DNA of 64,000 nucleotides from Chryseobacterium oranimense (GTDB lineage Bacteria > Bacteroidota > Bacteroidia > Flavobacteriales > Weeksellaceae): the NCBI RefSeq assembly GCF_900129755.1, contig NZ_FQWT01000001.1, forward strand, positions 1,178,001-1,242,000, given 5' to 3'. The notes beneath the pieces were generated by a model, which made no database searches, was not told the DNA's origin, and was given only the letters and a program-made list of their open reading frames with translations. The first letter of the stretch is position 1. Every line of letters starts with the position of its first letter. The position numbers and the translations under genes are program-made. Of the stretch, positions 42,065 to 51,376 are shown in pieces.

Positions 42065-42381
42065 TGTCAATAAAATCCAAAATTCAATTATCTTATATTG
42101 TTGTAATTCAATACTTTATAAATTTTACAAAATTATAATATTATCTATTTAAATAGTTAGAAGACTAAAATAATTTAAGATATCAAATGGTATGAAATAC
42201 TTTTAATAGAAGCAATTTAAAGTTATGAAGTAAATCACTCATATTTATTTTAACAGTGACTTTACCATCCAAATAACACTTTAATTATTTCTAATCAATT
42301 ACTTCATTTTCTTCCTTATATTAGTATGAATATCAAATTAAATACCAATAAGCAAGTTCTTAACCTAAAAGCAAGTATATA

Positions 42382-42416
42382 TAAAAAAACAAAACCAATG
42401 ATTGCTCATTGGTTTT
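42382..42416 (-). terminator. Terminator of tandem surface-protein genes
   Basis: AAAACCAATGA/TCATTGGTTTT around TTGC, followed on the minus strand by a TTTTTTT run. Confidence 0.88.
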
Positions 42417-42438
42417 AGTATATTAATAAGTATTAATC

Positions 42439-43167
42439 TTATTTCAAATATTCTATTACATAGTCATATGTTCCAGCAGGATATACTACTGACATACTTG
42501 GAGAACCTGTAATTGCATTTCCTGCAGTGGTTGCAATTGTATAAGAGTATAAACTTCTGTCATAAACAGTGTTTGTACCTGCTTTATAAATAGTAATACC
42601 ATATAAAGCAGTCATACCTGTCGGCGCAGGAATATTTACTGCTGTTGAGCTTCCTGTAGCTGCAAATGTTCCTTTGATAGCATAAACCTGCTTGCTTGCT
42701 ACTAATGTATTGGTAGCTGTTTCAGCAGAGGTTACATCAAATTTAGCACTACCTCCTCCTAGTGGTCTCCAAACTCCTGAAGTTACATTACCGTTTGATG
42801 CACCATTTGGATTATAGAAAAAATAATATCCTGGTGTTACGGCTGTTGATGTTGAAGATCTGTTACCTGTTGTAAGGGTATTTCCTGTAGCATTATTATA
42901 TACAATCATACCGTCGAAGTAAGTTGGGAAAGTAACACTATCCGCCAATGTAAGATCAAACTGGAAGTTAACCAAGTCTACACTTGGAATAATAACTCCT
43001 TTACCAACATATGGCTGAGCACCAGCTTCAGTACTGAAGTTTGTACTTCCGTCTAGTAAAACGTTAGAGTTTGTAATGGTAGCATTTGTTGGTTGGTTAG
43101 TAAGAACCTGGGCATAGCTGACTGTTCCAAGTCCGGCTAATAGTAAAAGGCTAAATATATTTTTCAT
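42439..43167 (-). CDS. Exported surface-type hypothetical protein (second of tandem pair)
   Basis: A 242-aa protein with a signal peptide (about 1-19, ending SYAQ). The body is rich in Thr, Ser, Asn, Gly and Ala and low in charge, with FDGMIVYNNATGN, SGVWRPLGGGSA and KQVYAIKGTF segments. The upstream neighbour has the same plan (FYYYDAPNSVWVAVGGG, YEAIKGTV), so the two are diverged relatives. No sorting domain or adhesin motif is seen. The composition suggests a secreted filament- or coat-like protein; the function is unknown. Confidence 0.75.
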   Translation of the reverse strand: MKNIFSLLLLAGLGTVSYAQVLTNQPTNATITNSNVLLDGSTNFSTEAGAQPYVGKGVIIPSVDLVNFQFDLTLADSVTFPTYFDGMIVYNNATGNTLTTGNRSSTSTAVTPGYYFFYNPNGASNGNVTSGVWRPLGGGSAKFDVTSAETATNTLVASKQVYAIKGTFAATGSSTAVNIPAPTGMTALYGITIYKAGTNTVYDRSLYSYTIATTAGNAITGSPSMSVVYPAGTYDYVIEYLK

Positions 43168-43210
43168 CGTTGTATAAAATTTAAAAATTAAATATTGTTT
43201 CTATTATATA

Positions 43211-43858
43211 TTATAATCCAATACTTACCCAATTGGTTCCTGTCCAAACTAATGTTCTACCTCTAAGTTGATTATTACCTAACTGTCCTATTGGACCAAC
43301 AATTGTATTTGCTGCAAGTGAAGGGTTATTATTAAATACAAGTACTGTACGTCCTGCATCAGCAGCTGTTAAAGGAGGGAAAGTAAGAGTGGCACCTCCG
43401 GCCGCAACAGTTGTTACTATTAAATAATCGTTTGCAGCAACAGTATAAGCTCCTGCACTGGTAGTTGTTACCGTTCCTTTAATTGCTTCATACTTCTGAG
43501 TTGGGGCAGCAGCACCTCCTCCTACAGCAACCCAAACAGAGTTTGGAGCGTCATAGTAATAGAATCCTGTTGCAGTTACATTCACTGTTTTACCAGCTGC
43601 AGAACCATCCAGAGTATTAACAAATGTAAGGGCGCCATTTTGAGCAGTTGTATATGCTGCATCTTTAGCTGCTAACTGAGCTCTTGACAAACGAGGGACT
43701 AGTAAGGCATCAGGTCTAGCATTGTCAGTAGTATTAGCTACTACGTCTAGTGTTGCGGCTGGTGTAGTTGTGTTAATACCTACACGACCCGTTGTCTGAG
43801 CCTTGGAAACTGCCGAAAGGCCAACGAGCATCGTCGCTGTTAATAAAAATTTTTTCAT
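43211..43858 (-). CDS. Exported surface-type hypothetical protein (first of tandem pair)
   Basis: A 215-aa protein with a signal peptide (about 1-20, ending SKAQ) followed by TGRVGINTTTPAATLDVVA, the start seen in many Bacteroidota fibre- or tail-like surface proteins. Residues about 40-70 (ALLVPRLSRAQLAAKD...AQNGALTFV) also match that group. Ala/Thr/Gly rich, few charges. It is 43 bases upstream of its relative and probably leads the transcript from a box at 44011. Confidence 0.78.
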   Translation of the reverse strand: MKKFLLTATMLVGLSAVSKAQTTGRVGINTTTPAATLDVVANTTDNARPDALLVPRLSRAQLAAKDAAYTTAQNGALTFVNTLDGSAAGKTVNVTATGFYYYDAPNSVWVAVGGGAAAPTQKYEAIKGTVTTTSAGAYTVAANDYLIVTTVAAGGATLTFPPLTAADAGRTVLVFNNNPSLAANTIVGPIGQLGNNQLRGRTLVWTGTNWVSIGL

Positions 43859-44010
43859 AAGTTTTTAAGATTTAAATTACACTATTTTCCATCAATATTT
43901 CCAAAACGGAAAATGCATACCAACTTGTGCTCATCTTCAAGGTTAGACATTTAAACTTGTCAGAACGGCAACTTATTGAAGCATTTGATTTTAAAACATT
44001 GCTTATTGCG

Positions 44011-44018
44011 CAAATTTA
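44011..44018 (-). promoter_or_regulatory. -7 box (TAAATTTG) upstream of surface-protein pair
   Basis: An exact TAnnTTTG, about 150 bases before the ATG at 43858, which would give a long leader. It lies in the 339-base gap 43859-44197, where no ORF is seen. Confidence 0.35.
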
Positions 44019-44197
44019 AGATATAATTTTGAAATTTATTCATTTTATATAAAAAAATAAATGACATTTATTAATCAAAAATATAAAACATTGAAAATCA
44101 ACACTATCAAAAATTAACAATCGATAAAAAATACTGTTAAATTTTAGTAATATTAGGAAAAATGATCGGTTAGATATTGGATGTAAAATGCGGATTA

Positions 44198-45499
44198 TCA
44201 GATCAGTTCTCCATATAAATCAAATTCCTCCGCCGAAGTTATTTTAACATTAGCAAATTCACCTATAGAAATATATGTTTCTTCTGCAGAAACCAGAACC
44301 GTATTATCCACATCAGGCGAATCATATTCTGTTCTTCCAACAAAATAATTTCCTTCTTTTCTGTCGAAAATGCATCTGAATACTTTTCCGATCTTCTCCT
44401 GATTCTTTTCCCAGGAAATTTGTGACTGAAGTTCCATGATTTCCTCCACTCGTGCTTCTTTTACCTCCTGCGGTATATCATCTTCAAGCACGTAAGCTCC
44501 TGTATTTTCTTCATGAGAATAGGTAAAACATCCCAATCTGTCAAATTTTTGTTCTCTTACCCAGTCTTTCAATTCCTGGAATCTTTCCTCAGTTTCTCCC
44601 GGATACCCAACAATCAAAGTGGTTCTAACCGCCATATCCGGAACTTTTTCTCTAAACTTTGCTAATAATGCATTGGTTTTTTCATGAGTGGTTCCACGTT
44701 TCATGGATTTCAACAGGTCAGAATTGATGTGCTGAAGAGGAATATCAATATAGTTGCAAACTTTAGGTTCTTCACGGATGATATCGAGAACATCTTCAGG
44801 GAAACCACTTGGGAAAGCATAATGAAGACGGATCCACTCTATCCCTTCAACTTTTACCAGCTCTTTTAAAAGCTCTCCAAGAGCACGCTTTTTATAAAGA
44901 TCAAGACCATAGTAAGTAAGATCCTGGGCAATAAGGATAATTTCTTTAGTCCCTTTTTTTGCCAGTTTTTGAGCTTCTAAAACCAGTTTTTCAATAGGGG
45001 TGGAAACATGTCCGCCTCTCATTAAAGGAATAGCACAAAAAGAACAAGGACGGTCGCAGCCTTCTGAAATTTTAAGGTATGCATAGTGTTTTGGAGTAGT
45101 AGTTAATCTCTCTCCTACCAGTTCATGCTTATAGTCTGCACCAAGGTGTTTAAGAAGAACCGGAAGATCTCTTGTTCCGAAGTATTGGTCTACATCTGGA
45201 ATTTCTTTGATAAGATCCGGTTTATATCTTTCAGAAAGACAGCCTGTAACAAACACCTTTTCAACCTCGCCTCTGTTTTTTGCATCTACATAATCAAGAA
45301 TGGTATTGATAGATTCTTCTTTAGCATTGTCGATAAACCCACAAGTATTGATGACCACAATATCTCCGCGGTCTTCATGAACCACTTCTTTTCCATTGGC
45401 TTTCAGCTGGCTCATTAATACTTCAGAATCGTATACGTTCTTGGAACATCCAAGAGTAACAACATTGATTTTCTTCTTCCCTACAGATTTTGTGCGCAT
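44198..45499 (-). CDS. rimO: Ribosomal protein S12 methylthiotransferase
   Basis: A 433-aa radical-SAM enzyme methylthiolating Asp of ribosomal protein S12. The N-terminal UPF0004 domain has the three cluster Cys (LGCSKN, NTCGF, TGCLSER); the radical SAM motif is CDRPCSFC; a TRAM domain closes the protein. The start at 45499 (MRTKSVGKKK) is chosen because an earlier frame start at 45529 lies upstream of the promoter box at 45519-45526. Confidence 0.95.
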   Translation of the reverse strand: MRTKSVGKKKINVVTLGCSKNVYDSEVLMSQLKANGKEVVHEDRGDIVVINTCGFIDNAKEESINTILDYVDAKNRGEVEKVFVTGCLSERYKPDLIKEIPDVDQYFGTRDLPVLLKHLGADYKHELVGERLTTTPKHYAYLKISEGCDRPCSFCAIPLMRGGHVSTPIEKLVLEAQKLAKKGTKEIILIAQDLTYYGLDLYKKRALGELLKELVKVEGIEWIRLHYAFPSGFPEDVLDIIREEPKVCNYIDIPLQHINSDLLKSMKRGTTHEKTNALLAKFREKVPDMAVRTTLIVGYPGETEERFQELKDWVREQKFDRLGCFTYSHEENTGAYVLEDDIPQEVKEARVEEIMELQSQISWEKNQEKIGKVFRCIFDRKEGNYFVGRTEYDSPDVDNTVLVSAEETYISIGEFANVKITSAEEFDLYGELI

Positions 45500-45518
45500 C
45501 GTTTTGATTTTGAGTGTG

Positions 45519-45526
45519 CAAAGATA
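45519..45526 (-). promoter_or_regulatory. -7 box (TATCTTTG) of rimO
   Basis: An exact TAnnTTTG, 19 bases before the ATG at 45499. Confidence 0.5.
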
Positions 45527-45550
45527 CAAAATAATAAAAGAGTAGGCTCA

Positions 45551-45582
45551 AAAAATAAAAACCACTTTAGGAAAGTGGTTTT
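45551..45582 (-). terminator. Terminator of polysaccharide operon
   Basis: AAAACCACTTT/AAAGTGGTTTT with a 3-base loop, followed on the minus strand by TTTTATTTTTT, 12 bases after the rfbC stop. Confidence 0.85.
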
Positions 45583-45593
45583 CAATATATTAT

Positions 45594-46139
45594 TTAAAAA
45601 TTTTGTTCAGCGAATTTAGGCAATACCTTATCTTTTTCAGAAAGGATAACAACGTCAAGAGGTAATTTCCAGTCAATATTCAAATCCGGATCGTTCCAGA
45701 TTACACTGCCTTCAGAATCTTTGTTATAAAAATTATCGCATTTATATGCAAAAACTGCTGTTTCACTCAAAACCGAAAAACCATGTCCAAAGCCACGGGG
45801 AACATAAAGCTGAAGTTTATTCTCCGGCGTAAGCTCAACTCCGAACCATTTACCAAATGTCGGTGAATCTTTCCTAAGATCAACTGCCACATCAAAAACT
45901 TTCCCTTCCAGACAGGATACCAGTTTAGCCTGAGCATGTTCTCCCTTCTGCAAATGAAGTCCTCTAAGTACACCATATGAAGATTTTGAAATATTATCCT
46001 GAACAAAATGTCCATTCATTCCAGTCAATTCTTCAAATTTTTTTTCATTAAATTTTTCGAAGAAGTATCCTCTTTCGTCTTCGAATATAGTTGGCTCAAT
46101 AATATAACAATCTTTTAATGGTGTTTCTTTTATTTTCAT
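45594..46139 (-). CDS. rfbC: dTDP-4-dehydrorhamnose 3,5-epimerase
   Basis: A 181-aa cupin enzyme of dTDP-L-rhamnose synthesis. Catalytic His62 in GVLRGLHLQ, Asp87 in VFDVAVDLR and Tyr132 in FAYKC are in place, with PRGFGHGFSVLS following. It is the last gene of the polysaccharide operon. The other rhamnose genes (rfbA, rfbB, rfbD) are not in the window, so they must be elsewhere or beyond the right edge. Confidence 0.94.
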   Translation of the reverse strand: MKIKETPLKDCYIIEPTIFEDERGYFFEKFNEKKFEELTGMNGHFVQDNISKSSYGVLRGLHLQKGEHAQAKLVSCLEGKVFDVAVDLRKDSPTFGKWFGVELTPENKLQLYVPRGFGHGFSVLSETAVFAYKCDNFYNKDSEGSVIWNDPDLNIDWKLPLDVVILSEKDKVLPKFAEQNF

Positions 46140-46151
46140 TTTTTGTTGTTT

Positions 46152-47114
46152 TTATAAATTATATTCTTTTTTTAAATTCCATTTTAATCCTAAATACATT
46201 CCACCCGTGGGAATAAATATAATCAATATAATAGCCCAAAGAGGAAATTGTGAATGAATCAAAAATATATTAATCAATAACTGAACAATTGCATACACAG
46301 AACTTATGATTAGATGAGAAATTTTTTTCTCATTAGCAAAGAGCTGGTAAAGATGTCTTCTGTGGGCTTCAAATATATTTTCTTTTAATAATATACGCTC
46401 AATAATAGTAAGAACAACTTCCATCCCGTAAATTGAAAGTAATAAGATGTATTTGTATTCTCCAGTTCTCATAATAAGAAGGGTAATAAGACCAATTACC
46501 CAAAAGCCGATTCCCATGCTGCCTACATCTCCCGCAAAACATTTCGCTCTTTTTCTGAAATTGAAAAAAAGAAAAACAAGACAGGCTAAAACGGGATAAA
46601 TAATAAAATCCAGATCTGTAAACTCAACAATATCTTTATTGATATAAGCCAGAGATAAAAGGGTAACAAGGCTGTATAGACCTGTCATACCATTAATTCC
46701 ATCCATAAAATTGTAGGCATTAAGCGTTCCAATTATTAAAACAAACAAAATCGGCCAGACCCAAAATGGCATTAGAATAAAAGCACCCGTAAAATACAGA
46801 AGAAGCATAACGGAAACGAAATGAACAGAAAGTCTGATTTTATTGGATAAAGTTATTACGTCATCAATAAAACTAATTGTACAGATTGCAAGAAGCCCCA
46901 GGCCGAAAGACCAATAATGCTCAGCAATCATATGCATATTAAAGCAGCAAAAAACAATAAATGCAATAGGAAAGATAATTCCTCCGCCTCTTAGAGTAAC
47001 CTGTGTATGTGCACTTCTATGGTTGGGTTTATCAATGATATCATACTTATCTGCTAAGTTGAAATAAGAAATCATTGCTATGAAAAGTATTAAAGTTAGT
47101 AATATAAAATGCAT
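46152..47114 (-). CDS. Undecaprenyl-phosphate glycosyltransferase (GT4, WecA/WbpL-like)
   Basis: A 320-aa polytopic inner-membrane enzyme with about ten helices that transfers the first sugar-phosphate to undecaprenyl phosphate. Visible family motifs: HRSAHTQVTLRGGG near 32-45, FIDD near 84-87, NFMDGINGM near 134-142, CFAGDVGSMGIGF near 192-204, and HRRHLYQL near 255-262. It starts directly on the stop of the previous gene. With a CapD/WbpM-type dehydratase and a WbpV-like reductase in the same operon, a 6-deoxy-HexNAc first sugar is likely. Confidence 0.9.
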   Translation of the reverse strand: MHFILLTLILFIAMISYFNLADKYDIIDKPNHRSAHTQVTLRGGGIIFPIAFIVFCCFNMHMIAEHYWSFGLGLLAICTISFIDDVITLSNKIRLSVHFVSVMLLLYFTGAFILMPFWVWPILFVLIIGTLNAYNFMDGINGMTGLYSLVTLLSLAYINKDIVEFTDLDFIIYPVLACLVFLFFNFRKRAKCFAGDVGSMGIGFWVIGLITLLIMRTGEYKYILLLSIYGMEVVLTIIERILLKENIFEAHRRHLYQLFANEKKISHLIISSVYAIVQLLINIFLIHSQFPLWAIILIIFIPTGGMYLGLKWNLKKEYNL

Positions 47115-48317
47115 TTAATTTGCTTGAATTATTTTATTATTTTTTCCTTTATTTTGATTTAGATTATTCATAATGTCATTTGTAACTTTTGGCAACTCAA
47201 ATATTACTCCTTCACCATAAAGATTGTCTTTATTTTTAATAAAGTTTTTAAACTTTGTACCAATATAAGCATTGCCAAAACCGAACTTAATATTATTTAA
47301 CGGCAAGCCTTTATATTCCAAAAGATACACATTATCATCATTCAGAAAATTAAAATAATTACCTTCTAAAACAGTCGCATTAGAATAATTTTCAAAATTA
47401 AGTGCCACCTTAAAATTTTCAAAGTAACTGCTTCTTATTGTTACTCCCGCTAATTCACTATTAAAATATATACCTGTATTACATCCTTCTACAGATAAAG
47501 TTTCCAGATTTAATGCTGCAAGTAGCCCATTTTCGAAACTAAAACAAATATCTGAATTACCAGCAACCAATTTCGTAAATTTATTTAATCCATGATATCC
47601 TTCAAATTTAAATCTTTTACCTTCTCTAAGTTTACTATTCAAAAGAGAATTTATATTATATAGTTCTAAATAGTAATTATTAACAGAATGCAATAGATTT
47701 TTTGAATAAAATGAGCTCACATTTTGTAATTTAGTTCCTTGGTGGTAATCCTGAATTTTAATTGCATAACTATTCAGGTTTCCAATTTCACTAATAATTT
47801 CAAAATTTTCTATTGTCATACCAGTAGTAAACTTTGAATCCAATTTTGTTCCCCAATTGTCACTTTGCAAAAGTGTAATATCTTTATTTAAAATAAGCTT
47901 AGAATTTGAGAAATCAATCACCATATTTCTCATAGAGAAACTAAAATGCTGAGGAATAAAAATAGTCTTACTAATATTATACCTACCAAAAGGAAAGACT
48001 AAATTCTGGCTTGTAGAAACAGCATAGTTTATCGCTTCCTGAATAGCGTTAGAATCATCAATATCGTCATTGGGTAAAGCCCCAAACCATCCTGCATTTA
48101 ATGCTCTATCATAATATCTTCTATAATACTTATTATCCTTCTTTATATAGATAACTCCATCTACCTTAGCCTCTGTCATGTTTTTACCATCTTCCCACTT
48201 ATCAACAGAATTATAGACAAAAGTTTCTTTTGTATATTTATCAACTAGGCTTAGAGATTGGGCAAGGCTTAGTTGGGCTAATAAAACAAAATATAAAATG
48301 ATTATTCTACTCAACAT
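47115..48317 (-). CDS. Exported pectin-lyase-fold (right-handed beta-helix) protein
   Basis: A 400-aa protein with a signal peptide (LSRIIILYFVLLAQLSLAQ). Residues about 75-110 show the pectate-lyase-superfamily entry AGWFGALPNDDIDDSNAIQEAINYA, followed by parallel beta-helix rungs to about residue 370. No clear polysaccharide-lyase catalytic set is visible. The ATG at 48317 (11-base overlap with the upstream gene) gives a proper signal peptide, unlike the longer frame to 48344. An exported beta-helix among cytoplasmic synthesis genes could trim or bind the polymer made here. Confidence 0.82.
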   Translation of the reverse strand: MLSRIIILYFVLLAQLSLAQSLSLVDKYTKETFVYNSVDKWEDGKNMTEAKVDGVIYIKKDNKYYRRYYDRALNAGWFGALPNDDIDDSNAIQEAINYAVSTSQNLVFPFGRYNISKTIFIPQHFSFSMRNMVIDFSNSKLILNKDITLLQSDNWGTKLDSKFTTGMTIENFEIISEIGNLNSYAIKIQDYHQGTKLQNVSSFYSKNLLHSVNNYYLELYNINSLLNSKLREGKRFKFEGYHGLNKFTKLVAGNSDICFSFENGLLAALNLETLSVEGCNTGIYFNSELAGVTIRSSYFENFKVALNFENYSNATVLEGNYFNFLNDDNVYLLEYKGLPLNNIKFGFGNAYIGTKFKNFIKNKDNLYGEGVIFELPKVTNDIMNNLNQNKGKNNKIIQAN

Positions 48318-49215
48318 TATTAAAGCTTTTAATTGTTTTCTCAAGACCGTCTGAAGCAGAAAGTGGCAATTCTTTTATACCAAGAGAGTGTTTTATTTTT
48401 TCATTAGATATAATAAGATTTGAAGTCATTTTTTTTAATCTTTTTGTATTAAAAGGCAATTTAAGTAAATCTCCTGTTTTTGCAAAAAAATTAATTAAAA
48501 CAATAGGCAAATATAAAATAATAGCTTTTCTTCCTTGACTCTGAGCTATTATCTCAATAATTTGTTTGGTAGATATTGGATAATCATCACATATATTATA
48601 TATTCCACTATTAATATTTTCCCATCTAATTATTATTTCATTTAATAAATAAGCAACATTATCTACTGAAATAAATGATCTCAAATTATTAAAACTACCT
48701 AAGGGATAAGGGATCCCTTTTGAAATAATCTTATAAAGAAGCTTTAGATTTCCTTTATCTCCATCTCCATGAATCATTACCGGTCTTAAGATAATCAACT
48801 TTTTGCCCTCTGGTATCTGTTGGGCTAAAAGATAATCTTCAGCAGCTTTTTTAGATTTGCCATAATGAGAAACAGGAAAGCATTCTGATTGTTCATTAAT
48901 AATTCCAGCTCTTTCATTCTCTTCTACTACAGCAATTGAACTTATATGAATGAATAAAAAAGCTTTACTATTTATAAATTCTTTAAAAAGTGATTTTACT
49001 ACTTCAAAATTTGCTTGATAAAAATCTTTTTCAGTAGCTATTCCCGAATGATCATGGGCTTTCCCTATACAATTTATAAAAACACTAACATCATATGGCA
49101 TTTCTTCTTGCCAATTTTCTTTCCTGATGTTTACAGGTACAATATTTTGGGGCAATGATTTTTTCAAGTGTGACCCTAAAAACCCAGAAGCACCAAAAAG
49201 CAAAATATTCTCCAT
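48307..49215 (-). CDS. NAD-dependent sugar epimerase/reductase (WbpV-like)
   Basis: A 302-aa short-chain dehydrogenase-type enzyme: Rossmann motif FGASGFLG (about 6-13), and catalytic SHYGKSK (Tyr and Lys about 138-142). Proteins like this next to a WecA/WbpL-type transferase usually reduce UDP-4-keto-6-deoxy-HexNAc to QuiNAc or FucNAc. It starts at the ATG 49215, two bases after the upstream stop; the TTG at 49221 is less likely. Confidence 0.85.
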   Translation of the reverse strand: MENILLFGASGFLGSHLKKSLPQNIVPVNIRKENWQEEMPYDVSVFINCIGKAHDHSGIATEKDFYQANFEVVKSLFKEFINSKAFLFIHISSIAVVEENERAGIINEQSECFPVSHYGKSKKAAEDYLLAQQIPEGKKLIILRPVMIHGDGDKGNLKLLYKIISKGIPYPLGSFNNLRSFISVDNVAYLLNEIIIRWENINSGIYNICDDYPISTKQIIEIIAQSQGRKAIILYLPIVLINFFAKTGDLLKLPFNTKRLKKMTSNLIISNEKIKHSLGIKELPLSASDGLEKTIKSFNNVE

Positions 49216-49217
49216 TA

Positions 49218-50246
49218 TCAATTAAACCAATAATTATCCTGATGTTCAAAAAATAAGCACTCTAGCCAACTATCTAAAGACATTTTGTAAAGACTATCTT
49301 GCCCAATATCCACAGTATCTGATTCAAAAAATAATTTAGATAATTTAATATTTTCCCGGTCAATAATTAAAATATTCTGCGCATTGTAAAACGGGTAATA
49401 TTTAATTTCAGAATTAGTAGTAATCAATTTCCGTCCTGCTCCCAAAGCTTCAAAGGTCCTCATTGTAAGACCCTTTTGCCAAGGATGATTAATATCTAAA
49501 ATTGCCTGGGAACTTTTATATAAATCGATTATCTCAGAATGTTTTAAACTCTGAAAACTAATTTTGTTTATATCAAATTCTTTAAAAGTTGATTCAAATA
49601 GTTTTTTAAACAAAAAAACAAATCTGCTAGGTGAAAAATAAAAGGCAAAAGAGCTAAAATTATTCATTTCACACCATTTCTTTACAGCCTCACTTATCAC
49701 ATATCTATCCGAATGAGCAGTTCCTATAAACATAGTATTGTAAGTAACCGTATTTTTATAATCTCTTATTTCTTCATATTCTTTAGAATAAAAAAGTGGT
49801 CTAAAATGAATATTATAACTTAAAGCATCATTTCTGTCAAACGTAAATTTTTCATCAAAAAAATGTAAGATATGCTCAGCATTCGGATTGTTTTTAAATG
49901 AATCATAATTATAATAAACAGTCTTAATATCTTTATTTATTTTTTTTATGCTTTCAATAAAAAATGGAGGGATTACTTCACCTTTAATTAATAAAAAATA
50001 GTCATATTGATTATCTTTTATTTCTTCCAATATTTTCTGATAGTATTTATTAATTTGAGTCTTATAAAAATCTTTTTTTATTCTTATTATTCCTTTAGCC
50101 AATATTGAATTAGAAGGTCTTTCATCATAAAAGTCCACAGTAGCGCCTAGCTCTCTAAGACGCTGAGCAATTATCTTTTCATAATTGAAAAAACTAACTG
50201 TTAGCAAAAGAACTTTTTTATCCTTAAAATTCATATCTCTTTTCAT
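49218..50246 (-). CDS. Glycosyltransferase (CgeB-like, GT-B type)
   Basis: A 342-aa cytoplasmic protein. The N-terminal half (KVLLLTVSFFNYEKIIAQRLRELGA) and the C-terminal segment DINHPWQKGLTMRTFEALGAGRKLITTN (about 260-290) follow the CgeB/group 1 glycosyltransferase pattern, with the Glu of TFEALG as the donor-site residue. Donor and acceptor cannot be read. Its ATG overlaps the upstream epimerase stop as ATGA. Confidence 0.82.
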   Translation of the reverse strand: MKRDMNFKDKKVLLLTVSFFNYEKIIAQRLRELGATVDFYDERPSNSILAKGIIRIKKDFYKTQINKYYQKILEEIKDNQYDYFLLIKGEVIPPFFIESIKKINKDIKTVYYNYDSFKNNPNAEHILHFFDEKFTFDRNDALSYNIHFRPLFYSKEYEEIRDYKNTVTYNTMFIGTAHSDRYVISEAVKKWCEMNNFSSFAFYFSPSRFVFLFKKLFESTFKEFDINKISFQSLKHSEIIDLYKSSQAILDINHPWQKGLTMRTFEALGAGRKLITTNSEIKYYPFYNAQNILIIDRENIKLSKLFFESDTVDIGQDSLYKMSLDSWLECLFFEHQDNYWFN

Positions 50247-51376
50247 TTATACAGCCCTTTTTTCTTCATCTCTTCCAACGAATCATTAAGCTTATCCTCC
50301 TGAATTTCTTGTTGTAAAACCCATTCTGAAAACCTTTTAATTCCTTCCTCAAAATATACAATAGGTTTAAATCCTAATTTAGAATTTATCTTTGAAAGAT
50401 CAGCAAAATTGTGGCGAATATCTCCTAGTCTAAAATTCCCAGTGACTGTAATTGGAACTTTAATCTCATAGGAATTGATTAATGTGTTAGCTACAGTGAG
50501 TACATCTGTAGGAACTCCTGTCCCCACATTAAACACTTCTCCATTGGCCTCTTCTTTTTCAATTCCCAATATAGTTGCATTTACAACATCATCAATATAA
50601 ACAAAATCTCGGGTCTCTTTACCATCCTCAAAAATTTTTATCCCATTGCCATTTCTTATTTGTGTAGAAAAAATCGAAAGAATCCCTGTATATGGATTAG
50701 ACAATGATTGTCCTGGCCCATATACATTTTGATATCTAAAAGCAACAGGAGCAATTCCAATTGTTGGGCAAACAGTCATAATCATTTGTTCCTGATTTTG
50801 CTTTGTAATGCCATAAACAGAAGATGGATGAATTTTGGACTCTTCATCTGTTGCCATAAGCTCTACATCTACTCCATTATATTTGACTTCAAAATCTCCA
50901 TCCAACATTTCTTTTTCGTTTCTATGTGTTGGATATACTGCTCCCAATTCGGGATGCTTATATTTTCCTTCCCCATATATTGAACGGGATGAAGCAATAA
51001 CTATCTTTTCAACCGTCCCATTATTTGTATTAGCTAATATATCTAGCATAATTGCTGTTCCTTGTATATTAACTTCAGTATACTTTTCTATACAATACAT
51101 AGATTGCCCAGTCCCTGTTTCAGCTGCTAAATGAACAATTACATTTTGACCTTCGAGAGCCTTTTCCCAATCGCCTCTAGAAGTTACAGTACCTTTAATA
51201 AAATTAACTTTATCTTTTATGCTGTTATAAAGCGGTGATGTTCTTTCAGGATCATTCCCATGAATTTGAGGTGATAGATTATCCAATATGGTAATATTAT
51301 AGCCTTTTTCAATTAATTTCAAGGCCAAATTACTTCCAATAAATCCGGCACCTCCTGTGATTAGTATATTTTTCAT
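50243..51376 (-). CDS. NAD-dependent epimerase, dTDP-L-rhamnose 4-epimerase-like
   Basis: A 377-aa extended SDR enzyme: GGAGFIG nucleotide motif (8-14), SSRSIYGEG, catalytic YGITK (about 180-190), and RYQNVYGPGQSLSNPYTGI, which recalls the WbiB dTDP-L-rhamnose 4-epimerase group making 6-deoxy-L-talose. UDP-hexose 4-epimerases are more distant by this segment. The ATG at 51376 overlaps the acyltransferase stop as TAATG and is preferred to 51397. rfbC in the same operon supports a dTDP-6-deoxyhexose product. Confidence 0.83.
   Translation of the reverse strand: MKNILITGGAGFIGSNLALKLIEKGYNITILDNLSPQIHGNDPERTSPLYNSIKDKVNFIKGTVTSRGDWEKALEGQNVIVHLAAETGTGQSMYCIEKYTEVNIQGTAIMLDILANTNNGTVEKIVIASSRSIYGEGKYKHPELGAVYPTHRNEKEMLDGDFEVKYNGVDVELMATDEESKIHPSSVYGITKQNQEQMIMTVCPTIGIAPVAFRYQNVYGPGQSLSNPYTGILSIFSTQIRNGNGIKIFEDGKETRDFVYIDDVVNATILGIEKEEANGEVFNVGTGVPTDVLTVANTLINSYEIKVPITVTGNFRLGDIRHNFADLSKINSKLGFKPIVYFEEGIKRFSEWVLQQEIQEDKLNDSLEEMKKKGLYK

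Noticed and set aside
41871..42438. CRISPR array or small RNA gene in the long AT-rich gap
   Set aside because: No regularly spaced repeats; the two direct units are 80 bases apart and only two in number. An sRNA cannot be excluded but has no visible support.
45500..45529. Upstream start for rimO
   Set aside because: The extra residues would be encoded across the promoter -7 box.
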